64,000 nucleotides of DNA from the NCBI RefSeq assembly GCF_026625125.1, contig NZ_CP113097.1, positions 2,790,001 through 2,854,000 of the forward strand, given 5' to 3'. Both the position numbers and the translations under genes were made by a program. Of this stretch, positions 25,356 through 32,862 are shown one piece after another. The stretch is from Pseudomonas putida. Its GTDB lineage: Bacteria > Pseudomonadota > Gammaproteobacteria > Pseudomonadales > Pseudomonadaceae. The notes beneath the pieces are model-generated. The model was given only the letters and a program-made list of their open reading frames with translations, was not told where the DNA came from and ran no database searches. The number at the start of each line of letters is the position of its first letter. Position 1 is the stretch's first letter.

Positions 25356-27407
25356 TCAGAAGTCGACGGTGAGCCCCGCATACAGGGCGCGACCGTCGCC
25401 GGGGGAGTGCAGCGATGCATCGGCACCGTCCGGGTCGTACCAGACGTATTCGTAGTAGCGATCGGTCAGGTTCTTCAGTTGCAGGTCGACGCTCAGCGTT
25501 TCGCTGAGCTTGTAGGTGGCGCCGAGGTTCATCAGCACGTAGCCGCCATACGTACCTTGGGTGTTCTCCCGCTCCAGGTAGTAGTTGGTCTGCCCGTTCG
25601 CCCAGGCAGTCAGCTGCAGCTTCGGGGTAGCCTGATAGCTGATGCCGGTGTTCCACAGATGGTGGGGCACGTGATCGATTTCCTGGCCTTTGCTGCCTGG
25701 TAAGGCGCTGCTGGGCTCCAGGATCTTGGAGTACTGCCAGGAGTAGGACATCCACACCTCAGTGCGTTCGTCCGGGTGCAGGTTGACCTGCAGGTCATAG
25801 CCCCAGCGGCGTGTTTCACCAACGTTGTCCGACTCCCCGCTGGGGTCGTTCAGGCGACGGCTCACCTCGCCAGAGGCGTCCTGACGCCAATAAGCCACGC
25901 GGCCATCGATCCAGCTGGCCGGGGTGAACTTGACGCCCGTTTCCCAGCCTTCGTTGATCGATGGGTCCAGGTCCTCGTTGCGCGGCGGCACCTTGTAGGC
26001 TGCAGCGCCCGTCCCGACCTGGAAGGTCCGGCCCCAGTTGGCGTAAACGCTGGCGAACTTCCACGGCGAATAGACAATGCTGAGCTTGGGCTGCTTGATC
26101 AGCCCGTAGTCGTTGATGTCCGAGTCCAGCCCGGTCATCTTGTTGGTAAAGTCACCGCTGATCTTGTCGACGCGATAGGCCGGCACGATCTTGAGCGACT
26201 CCACTGGCTCGATTTCAGCCTGCACATAGGCCCCGACCGTGTTGAAGTCGAAGTCCTGGTCACGGGTCTGCGCCTGCCGCACGCGATTGATCGTGCGGTA
26301 TCGCTCGCTGCGGTTCTGCTGTTTCTGCACATCGCTTCCGCCTTCAAGGGCGAACGCATGCAGCCAGTCCACCTGTGGCCGCCAGGTCAGCGAGGTAATG
26401 GCACCGTACTGATCCTCGTAAGTGTCGCGCTCCTGTTGTGAACTGGTGCGCCAGTACTGCGTCCAGCGACGGTCGTCATAGGTGTTGAGGTAGGTCTTGG
26501 CCGACCAGGACAGCGTTTCGGCCAGGTCGGTGTCGAAGTGCACGCTGACCTGGTTCATTCGCCGCGTGCCTTTGTCCGTGGCGTTGTAGTCATTGCTCAT
26601 GCGCGGATGATGGCGGGCGTCATCCTCGGTCAGGTAGCCGGCCTCCTGGGCTTCGGACTCGTAGTGGCGGGCGATCAGGCCAAGGCGATAGCTGCCATCG
26701 TCAGGGGTATAGAACCATTTGCCGCCGAAGCTGTAGCGTTCGGTATCGGCATGGTCGCGGTAACCGTCGACCTGCTGGCGGGCGAAGAAGTAGTTCTGCG
26801 TCCAGTTGCTGGTCTCGATGCCCTTGGCCAGTTGCACCTCGCGGGTGTTGAAGCTGCCGTAGCGCAGGCGCGCCTTGTTGTAGTTGCCGCCGGTGCGGGT
26901 GTTGATATTGACGTTGCCGGCGATGTTGTTCAGGCCATAGCGCGGGTCGCTGGTGCCGCGCACCACCTCGATGCTGTCGATGTCCATGGGGAACACCGAG
27001 TCGATGAAGGGCATGTTGCCGTCATTGGTGTTGCTGGGGATGCCATCGATCAGCAACTTCACCGCGTTCACTTCGCCTTCGCCATTGAAGCCGCGGAACG
27101 ACAATTTGCCTGAGGTGGTGCCCTGGTTGAACTCGGTGAGCATCACCCCTGGCGCGCGGCTGAACAGCTCCCAGCTGTAGGCCACGGGCATTTTTTCGAG
27201 GATGTCACCGCCCAGAATGTCCACCGAACTGAGCACGCTGCTGGTGGCCAGCGGGCCGCTTTCGGTACTGGTCACGTTGACCGCGCCAAGGGTGAGGGTG
27301 GAGTTTTCAGCAGGCAGAGTTTCGGCAACGGCCAGCGACAGGGGGCTGAGGCTGAACAAAGCGAGCACGGGCAGGACAGCGCGTGCGGTGCAACGGAACG
27401 CAGGCAT
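25356..27407 (-). CDS. TonB-dependent receptor of the DUF2946/palindrome group
   Basis: This 683-residue protein has a signal peptide (cleavage near LAVAE), a plug with DILEKMPVAYSWELFSRAPG and SIEVVRGTSDPRYGLNN, and a barrel ending in ALYAGLTVDF. The ligand is not evident from sequence. It lies 78 bp downstream of a DUF2946-type gene in the same orientation, and a 17-bp palindrome shared with copper genes of this zone lies upstream of that gene, so a copper- or other metal-related substrate is possible. Confidence 0.86.
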   Translation of the reverse strand: MPAFRCTARAVLPVLALFSLSPLSLAVAETLPAENSTLTLGAVNVTSTESGPLATSSVLSSVDILGGDILEKMPVAYSWELFSRAPGVMLTEFNQGTTSGKLSFRGFNGEGEVNAVKLLIDGIPSNTNDGNMPFIDSVFPMDIDSIEVVRGTSDPRYGLNNIAGNVNINTRTGGNYNKARLRYGSFNTREVQLAKGIETSNWTQNYFFARQQVDGYRDHADTERYSFGGKWFYTPDDGSYRLGLIARHYESEAQEAGYLTEDDARHHPRMSNDYNATDKGTRRMNQVSVHFDTDLAETLSWSAKTYLNTYDDRRWTQYWRTSSQQERDTYEDQYGAITSLTWRPQVDWLHAFALEGGSDVQKQQNRSERYRTINRVRQAQTRDQDFDFNTVGAYVQAEIEPVESLKIVPAYRVDKISGDFTNKMTGLDSDINDYGLIKQPKLSIVYSPWKFASVYANWGRTFQVGTGAAAYKVPPRNEDLDPSINEGWETGVKFTPASWIDGRVAYWRQDASGEVSRRLNDPSGESDNVGETRRWGYDLQVNLHPDERTEVWMSYSWQYSKILEPSSALPGSKGQEIDHVPHHLWNTGISYQATPKLQLTAWANGQTNYYLERENTQGTYGGYVLMNLGATYKLSETLSVDLQLKNLTDRYYEYVWYDPDGADASLHSPGDGRALYAGLTVDF

Positions 27408-27485
27408 GGAAGGTTTCCTGGTCAGACAGTCGGGCAGGGCTGCGCACCGAAGGTCACGGTGCAGCCGTGGGCAAGCAACGACAGG

Positions 27486-27893
27486 TCAGGCCAGGGGAGA
27501 GGCACGCGGGTTGAGCTTTGGCCACTGCTCGCGCGGCAGCAACAGCGTGTGGCTGGCGCCGAGCAGCAGCGCGTCGGGCCAGTAGCGGGGATAGAGGTGG
27601 CGATAATGGTCGCTGGCCAACATGGCATGGCCGGCATGACCACAGCAGCAGTCGCCTGCCGGGTGTTTCGTCTCGGACTGATCGCCGAGTTGCGGCAGTT
27701 CGGCTTTGAGCTGGGCCAGCAACGATTTGGGCAGGCTCTGCGCACCGTGCAGGCTGCAGAAGCTGCCGAGAATCAGCGATTGGCTGTCGATGCGGGGTGT
27801 TTGCAAGGCACGGTCGAGCGGCATCGCCAGCAGGTTGAACAGCATGGCGAGACAGGCGAGGAGGCAAAAATGTGCGCGAGCACGTATCGTCAT
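27486..27893 (-). CDS. DUF2946-type small membrane/exported protein
   Basis: The protein has 135 residues: one N-terminal hydrophobic segment (FCLLACLAMLFNLLAMPL), two early cysteine-containing stretches (GSFCSLHG and GDCCCGHAGHA, probable metal-binding residues), a second hydrophobic region, and the end WPKLNPRASPLA. The family commonly accompanies TonB receptors and copper genes; its function is unknown. The same WPxxNPRASP end occurs in four other proteins of this window. It precedes the TonB gene and has palindrome site 1 about 66 bp upstream. Confidence 0.75.
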   Translation of the reverse strand: MTIRARAHFCLLACLAMLFNLLAMPLDRALQTPRIDSQSLILGSFCSLHGAQSLPKSLLAQLKAELPQLGDQSETKHPAGDCCCGHAGHAMLASDHYRHLYPRYWPDALLLGASHTLLLPREQWPKLNPRASPLA

Positions 27894-27958
27894 GAAACCC
27901 CCGGACGGGTAAGGCGTGCATTAAGCCGCATCTGTTGCGGGCTGTAAAAGTTCAGCGG

Positions 27959-27975
27959 TGCGCCATTTTGTCGCA
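27959..27975. promoter_or_regulatory. 17-bp palindromic operator, site 1
   Basis: TGCGCCATTTTGTCGCA fits TGCGNCA-N3-TGNCGCA exactly. It lies 66 bp upstream of the DUF2946-TonB operon. The regulator is unknown. Confidence 0.65.
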
Positions 27976-28183
27976 GGCGCACCCCACCGAAGGCTCAATG
28001 ACTGCGCATGCCGGCGGCCACCTTGGGAGCGTCCTGGCCGGCTCTGCGCTGTTGTCTGCGTGGGATTGCACCGAGCCATTGCGATGGCGGCGCCACTGTA
28101 AGGACCGTGGTGGGTCTGACCAACTGTGACAATCTGTCCCTGGGGGCCACCCGCATTGGCCAATGGCGTCCAACTGCGCCAAG

Positions 28184-28200
28184 TGTGGCGGCTTGTCGCA
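28184..28200. promoter_or_regulatory. 17-bp palindromic operator, site 2 (weaker)
   Basis: TGTGGCGGCTTGTCGCA has a perfect right half (TGTCGCA) and two mismatches in the left half of the shared palindrome. It lies 62 bp upstream of the plus-strand DUF2946-type gene at 28262. Confidence 0.5.
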
Positions 28201-28261
28201 GACGGGGCAGGCCACCGCTGAAGCTTCTACGGGGCCGGTTTCGATGCTAAAGTCGCCGCCC

Positions 28262-28639
28262 ATGAACCGTCTGCCTTCAAACCGACCCCTCGTTGCCTGG
28301 GCACTGTACTTCTGTGTCCTGTTCAATGTACTTGGCTGTGGCCTGGCCCACGGGCAGGCAGTGGGGCTGGCGCTGAATGGATTCGGCGGCGCGTTCTGCA
28401 GCTTGGGTGGCGATACCGCCCCTCTGAAGGCCAAGCAGGACGGCGCCCTGGCGAGCGACTTGAGCATTCCGTTCAGTTGCCCGATGGGCTCGGCGGCTTT
28501 TCTTACCCTGGTCTTTCTCATCGCTGTCGGCTGGCTGCTGGCCAGCAGCGAGCGCCGGCCAATCCTGCGTGAAGTACGCAGCCATGCCCCGCCGCGTTAT
28601 TGCTGGCCCTCATCCAACCCTCGCGCTTCACCTCTCTGA
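28262..28639 (+). CDS. DUF2946-type small membrane protein
   Basis: This 125-residue protein has an N-terminal membrane segment (LVAWALYFCVLFNVLGCGLAHG), a conserved GLALNGFGGAFCSLGG cysteine region, a second membrane segment (FLTLVFLIAVGWLLA) and the end CWPSSNPRASPL. The N-terminal half is clearly related to the genes at 34889 and 39785 (compare GHGQTSGLTLNGAGSAFC). The ATG at 28262 starts the first membrane segment. Function is unknown, presumably linked to metal uptake. It faces palindrome site 2. Confidence 0.72.
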   Translation: MNRLPSNRPLVAWALYFCVLFNVLGCGLAHGQAVGLALNGFGGAFCSLGGDTAPLKAKQDGALASDLSIPFSCPMGSAAFLTLVFLIAVGWLLASSERRPILREVRSHAPPRYCWPSSNPRASPL

Positions 28640-28805
28640 CGCTACCTGCGCCTAGGCGCCGTGGCGGGCCAGTGCCTGCCATTAACACGCCGGATCTACG
28701 GTGCATGCTCAAGCATGCACCTGCCGGTTGGTTTGGCCGTCGTTGGAGGTAAGCCCTCATGACCTGTCGAATCTCCACGCCCGCGCTACCTGGCGAGGCA
28801 TGAAC

Positions 28806-29195
28806 ATGCGCCATTGCGGCCTGCGCGCACGCACCTGGGATAGCCTCTGGGTCGCCGCGTTGCTTGCCATGCTGCTCAAGGTATTGGCATTGCCCATGGC
28901 CAGTACCCTGGGCGACCTGAGCCTGGCGCAGTTGCTGGCGGGCAGTTATTGCTCGTCGGGCGGCGTTCAGCCGGCCATGCCGGACAAGGACGGCAACCTC
29001 AGCCCGAAGACGTCCGCCCCGGGGCATTGCTGTTGCGCCCAGGGCGGCCCTGCACCTCTGCCTGCCTCGTTGATCCTGGCCGGCTTCGTGCTGCCCGTGC
29101 TGCCGGTCGACCAGCAGCCCGCCGTTCTGGTGCATTCACCGCGGCACTGCTGGCCGTCGATCAACCCCCGTGCCTCCCCGACGTCGATCGCCTGA
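28806..29195 (+). CDS. DUF2946-type small membrane protein
   Basis: This 129-residue protein begins with a signal-like hydrophobic segment (LWVAALLAMLLKVLALPM), has cysteine clusters GSYCSSGG and GHCCCAQGG, and ends HCWPSINPRASPTSIA. It is the closest match here to the minus-strand paralog at 27486 (GSFCSLHG, GDCCCGHAG). The ATG at 28806 has GAGG 7 bases upstream. It may be co-transcribed with the previous gene (166-bp gap). Function is unknown. Confidence 0.72.
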   Translation: MRHCGLRARTWDSLWVAALLAMLLKVLALPMASTLGDLSLAQLLAGSYCSSGGVQPAMPDKDGNLSPKTSAPGHCCCAQGGPAPLPASLILAGFVLPVLPVDQQPAVLVHSPRHCWPSINPRASPTSIA

Positions 29196-29272
29196 CCCGC
29201 AAGGACCCAGGCCGCACCCGCTGGAAGCGGGGCGTCGGCCTGCCGATGGCTAGCCGTACCCAGGAGCACACG

Positions 29273-29848
29273 ATGTCTCGCACCCTGACCGCTTCAGCGT
29301 TGCTGGAGCCCTCCATTCGCCCGTCGCGCGCGGGCGACTTCCTGTTGCCGTTTCCCGATTACCCCTGCAACGCCCGCAGTTTCGTCAACCTCGATGCGCG
29401 CCTGTTGCCTTACTGGCACACGCTATTCGATGTCTGCCCAAGCTTGCTGAAGCTCGACCCGCCTGAGGGTCTTGAGTTGTTCCGACGCTTCATGACGTGG
29501 GCCTACCGGCACCATCCGGCGCTGGATTGGACGTATTACATCAGCGTTTGCCGCTGGTTGCTGAGCTCCCCCTACCAAGCGCGTGTGACTGAGGAGCACA
29601 TCGAGGCCTTCATGGTGGCCGCGGCCGCCTTGTGGGTGGCGACTGATGTGTCTCAGGCCCGTGGCTTGGTGCTGGCCTGGCAGCCTATGGGCGAACGGGT
29701 CGTGGAGTGGAAAACCGGCGTACGGCCGGCGCTGCCAGCCTCCCAGGCGGACGAAGACTTGCCGTCACCCCCTTGGGAATTTTCCTGGAGCCCACTCAGC
29801 GCCAAAGGCCAGAGCAGCTTCCGGCGTTGGTTGCCGGTACCTGGCTAA
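29273..29848 (+). CDS. Conserved hypothetical protein
   Basis: This 191-residue soluble protein has no signal peptide and is rich in tryptophan (for example ALDWTYYISVCRWLL and EFSWSPLSAKGQSSFRRW). I do not recognise a family. The ATG at 29273 has AGGAG 6 bases upstream; an in-frame ATG 27 bp earlier is possible. It follows two DUF2946-type genes on the same strand and may belong to their transcript. Confidence 0.55.
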   Translation: MSRTLTASALLEPSIRPSRAGDFLLPFPDYPCNARSFVNLDARLLPYWHTLFDVCPSLLKLDPPEGLELFRRFMTWAYRHHPALDWTYYISVCRWLLSSPYQARVTEEHIEAFMVAAAALWVATDVSQARGLVLAWQPMGERVVEWKTGVRPALPASQADEDLPSPPWEFSWSPLSAKGQSSFRRWLPVPG

Positions 29849-29920
29849 GGCAGGGCGGCACAGGGGCGGCGTTGCGCCGCCCGTTTTCCTATTCGTTGAA
29901 TGCTTAGCGAGAGACCGACG

Positions 29921-30250
29921 ATGGACATACTCCAAGCCATGCGCGCGTTCAGTTGCGTGGTTCAGGCCGGCAGCCTGACCGGCGCGGCCGAACGCCTCGA
30001 CACCACCACCGCCAGCGTTTCCCGGATGCTCTCCAACCTGGAGGCGCATCTGCATATTCGCTTGTTGAACCGCACGACCCGCCGCATCGCCCTGACCGAA
30101 GCCGGCAACCGTTACTTGAAGCGCTGCCGGGTTATCCTCGAACTGGTGGATACCGCAGAGAACGAGATACACCGCCACACACTGGACTTGCCCACGAACG
30201 GGCAGGCCAACACCCGAACGGGCGCAGCGCTCCAACTGGGCGCTTGTTAA
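29921..30250 (+). pseudogene. Truncated LysR-type regulator, DNA-binding domain only
   Basis: The 109 residues begin as a normal LysR helix-turn-helix (MDILQAMRAFSCVVQAGSL, then GAAERLDTTTASVSRML and LNRTTRRIALTEAGNRYL). After about residue 88 the similarity ends, and the frame closes beside the convergent PCuAC gene. The effector domain of about 200 residues is missing, so this is probably a deletion remnant, although a free DNA-binding domain could still bind its site. The stop overlaps the PCuAC stop by 4 bp. Confidence 0.75.
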
Positions 30251-30735
30251 TCGGGTAGGTCGTCTTCGCCGCTGGCCAACGGGCGCACAGGCGCATCGAC
30301 CTTGACCGAGGTTTCGTTACCCGCGTCATCGACCACGGTCAGGGTCAGCGGCACAGTGGCGCCTTCCTTGATCTGCTCTTTGGGGTTGATCAGCATGATG
30401 TGGTAGCCGTGGGTGTCCAGCACCACTGGCTGGCCCGCTGGCAGTGACAGGCTCGCCAATGGCTTCATGGTCATTACGCCGTCCTTCATGGTCATCTCGT
30501 GCAGCTCCGTCTTGGCGGCCACGGGTGAACTGACCCGAACGAGCTTGACGTCCTCGTTGGCGGTAAGGCGCATGAAGGCTCCGGTGGCGGGCTGGCTGGG
30601 TACCGTGGCCCTGACCCAGGGGGCCTCCACCTTCACTTCGACCTGAGCCAGGGCGGTGCTGGCGAAGCTCGTCATTAACAAACCGAACAGGAGGCCATTG
30701 GCCTTGCGCAAGCCTTTGAGCGCGAGTGGTTTCAT
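30247..30735 (-). CDS. PCuAC-type periplasmic copper chaperone
   Basis: This 162-residue protein has a signal peptide (cleavage near STALAQ) and the copper(I) motif H-x-M...M...H-x-M: ELHEMTMKDGVMTM and GYHIML. PCuAC proteins bind copper in the periplasm and help deliver it to cytochrome oxidases. The ATG at 30735 has AAGGAG 6 bases upstream. It diverges from an orphan CydB-like gene, with two palindromic sites between them. Confidence 0.92.
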   Translation of the reverse strand: MKPLALKGLRKANGLLFGLLMTSFASTALAQVEVKVEAPWVRATVPSQPATGAFMRLTANEDVKLVRVSSPVAAKTELHEMTMKDGVMTMKPLASLSLPAGQPVVLDTHGYHIMLINPKEQIKEGATVPLTLTVVDDAGNETSVKVDAPVRPLASGEDDLPD

Positions 30736-30848
30736 CAGGAACTCCTTGTTGATTGGCGGCGCCAGCCTTGTGTATGAAGGACGCCTGGTCAAATAGCATA
30801 GTCGGTGCTGTATGAGGGCGTGGCAGGTGTGGTGCCGGCACGTTGTGG

Positions 30849-30865
30849 TGCGACAGACTGCCGCA
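30849..30865. promoter_or_regulatory. 17-bp palindromic operator, site 3
   Basis: TGCGACAGACTGCCGCA fits the shared palindrome exactly. It lies on the PCuAC side of the divergent region, 114 bp before its start codon. Confidence 0.68.
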
Positions 30866-30917
30866 GCGAGCCCAAAGCCACTGCTCGACGCCCGTGCAGT
30901 CAGCGCGTTGCGCGACA

Positions 30918-30934
30918 TGCGACGAGCTGTCGCA
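30918..30934. promoter_or_regulatory. 17-bp palindromic operator, site 4
   Basis: TGCGACGAGCTGTCGCA matches the palindrome with one mismatch. It lies on the CydB-like side. A TAGCAT at 30957 could be a -10, which would put the site centre near -43. Confidence 0.65.
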
Positions 30935-31069
30935 GTTGGGCGGGCAGCAGACAGCGCCTAGCATGGTCGGCGCCTGTATTCCTTCGTCCCCTTCACGCTG
31001 CACGCCAGGCGACCCGCAACGCCCCCCGCCTTTGGGCGGGCCGCTTTCTTTCGAGCCGAGAGAGCCGTC

Positions 31070-32200
31070 ATGGACCATGAACTGCTGAAAATCGTCTGGT
31101 GGCTACTGATTGGCGTAATGCTGATCAGTTTTATGCTGGGCGAAAGCCTGGACGTGGGCGCGCGGGTACTGGTGCCGTGGTTGTCGGGTCGAAGTGGCGA
31201 CCCGCTGCCGCAAGCACCGGCGGCGCCAGCGCATATCAACCTGCTGTGGTTGCTGGCCCTGAGTTTCACCCTTGCGCTGGTCTGGCCATCGCTCGGTGGC
31301 CTGGCCTGCCTGATGACGGGCCTGTTGGGCCTGCTGGTACTGTTGCGCCGATCTGCCTCGCAAGCCGCCCGGCCACGACAAGCCTGGCGCGTGCTGGCAG
31401 TCGGCCTGCTGCCGGCAGTTCTGCTGGGGGGCATGCTGGGCAACGTGCTTCTTGGGTTGCCATTGAGTCGCTGTGGCCAGGCGGGAATACAGTTTCACGG
31501 GAGCGTGGGCGGCCTGTTCAGTCCGTTCGCCTTGCTTACAGGCGTGGTGAGCCTGGCGATGGTTTGCCAGTTTGGCGCTGCCTGGGTAATGCAGCGCGGC
31601 GGCGGCGGCTGGTATCAGCCTGCAAGCCGGGTCGCAGGCGTTGCAGGCGTTATGTTCCTGGCCAGTTTCATAGTGGCTGCGATATGGCTGGCAACGAATG
31701 CGCGCGGCTACAGTGTGTGGGCGGTGGAGCGTTCCGCTACCCTGTGCGGGCCTGGCACCTGGGTGGTGCTGGCCAACAACCCTGGCTGGCTGGACAATTT
31801 TCAGGCCTGGCCTGCAGCTGTTCTGGCACCACTGTTTGCCTTGTCTGGCACTGTCATCAGTCTGTTCGCTTGCGCCAATGGCCGGTCTAGCCTGGCGCTA
31901 TTGGGCAGTGGCCTGACGGTGGGGGCAGTGCTATGCAGTGTGGGGCTCGCGTTATTCCCTTTGATCTTGCCTTCCAGCGTGCAAGTGTCTGCCAGCATGA
32001 CGCTATGGAGCGCGGCCGGTGACGAAAGAACCTTGGGGACTTTGCTGATTGTTGCCAGTGTGCTGCTACCGATGTTGCTGGCTTACACCCTGGGTGTCAG
32101 CCTCAAGGGCTCGCACCTGCTGATCGAGCCATCGAAGCGAGTTGGAAAACGCCAACGCCATGCGCTTTGCTCGATCCAGGGCGATGAACGCATTGCGTGA
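31070..32200 (+). CDS. Orphan CydB-like membrane protein
   Basis: The protein has 376 residues and about eight to nine membrane segments. The start (HELLKIVWWLLIGVMLISFMLGESLDVGARV) and the end (VSASMTLWSAAGDERTLG, then PMLLAYTLG) align with subunit II of cytochrome bd oxidase. The conserved TDGFD loop of CydB is replaced by GESLD. No CydA, CydX or CydDC gene is present, so a normal quinol oxidase is not encoded here. It diverges from the PCuAC gene and faces site 4, which suggests a role under the same metal or redox signal. The 176 bp after it hold nothing I recognise. Confidence 0.75.
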   Translation: MDHELLKIVWWLLIGVMLISFMLGESLDVGARVLVPWLSGRSGDPLPQAPAAPAHINLLWLLALSFTLALVWPSLGGLACLMTGLLGLLVLLRRSASQAARPRQAWRVLAVGLLPAVLLGGMLGNVLLGLPLSRCGQAGIQFHGSVGGLFSPFALLTGVVSLAMVCQFGAAWVMQRGGGGWYQPASRVAGVAGVMFLASFIVAAIWLATNARGYSVWAVERSATLCGPGTWVVLANNPGWLDNFQAWPAAVLAPLFALSGTVISLFACANGRSSLALLGSGLTVGAVLCSVGLALFPLILPSSVQVSASMTLWSAAGDERTLGTLLIVASVLLPMLLAYTLGVSLKGSHLLIEPSKRVGKRQRHALCSIQGDERIA

Positions 32201-32376
32201 ATCACGCATTCGAGCGTCATGCCTCGAGATTATCTCTGGCAAACTCCGAACCCTGCCATCGTGAACCAACTGCGAATGTGCGCGCAAACTCCCTGGCCAT
32301 TGCCTGGACCAGTTGTGCCCGCAAGGTATCGCTGTACCACAACCGGACGGGGGCCTGAAAGCCCCCGGGTTGTTCA

Positions 32377-32808
32377 TCAGTGATTGCCGTGGGCAGCGTC
32401 CTTGTCGACCTTGACCACGCCTTGGAACAGCGCGAACTGCTTGACCCGCTCGGCGGGTTGAGCACTTTCGGCCTGGCGCACTGCCTGGCTCAGTTGGGCC
32501 GCGTCCTGTTCACTGAGCCCGGCGCTGTGCAGGGTTGCCGGGTCGAGCAGTGAATCGCCGGCGCACAGCACCACGCGCCAGCCGTGAGGCCCTTTACGCA
32601 ACAAGGCACGGCCGCCGCGCTGGTCTTGCAACCAGCCGGCTACCGCATGCTCGCCCTGGATGGTAACCGGGCCAACGTCCAGTGGCGCATCCGGGCGTTC
32701 GAAGTTGTGTCGCATCAGGTGCTGAATGCTCTGCTGCTCGCTGGCGGTATCGGCCACGGCCAGCAGCGGGCTGCAGGCCAGCAGCAGCGCAAGGATCGGT
32801 GCTTTCAT
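32377..32808 (-). CDS. Copper uptake-associated periplasmic protein
   Basis: This 143-residue protein has a signal peptide (ILALLLACSPLLAVAD), then QQSIQHLMRHNFERPDAPL, GGRALLRKGPHGWRVVLCAGDSLLD in two parts and a C-terminal HGNH. I recall this family being named for its position behind copper TonB receptors, as here: it lies 54 bp downstream of the receptor on the same strand. The biochemical role is unknown. Confidence 0.75.
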   Translation of the reverse strand: MKAPILALLLACSPLLAVADTASEQQSIQHLMRHNFERPDAPLDVGPVTIQGEHAVAGWLQDQRGGRALLRKGPHGWRVVLCAGDSLLDPATLHSAGLSEQDAAQLSQAVRQAESAQPAERVKQFALFQGVVKVDKDAAHGNH

Positions 32809-32862
32809 GTGCTTGTTCCTTGTAAGGCTGCCGACTGCTGTCGGCAGCTTCCGGTGGCGGGC

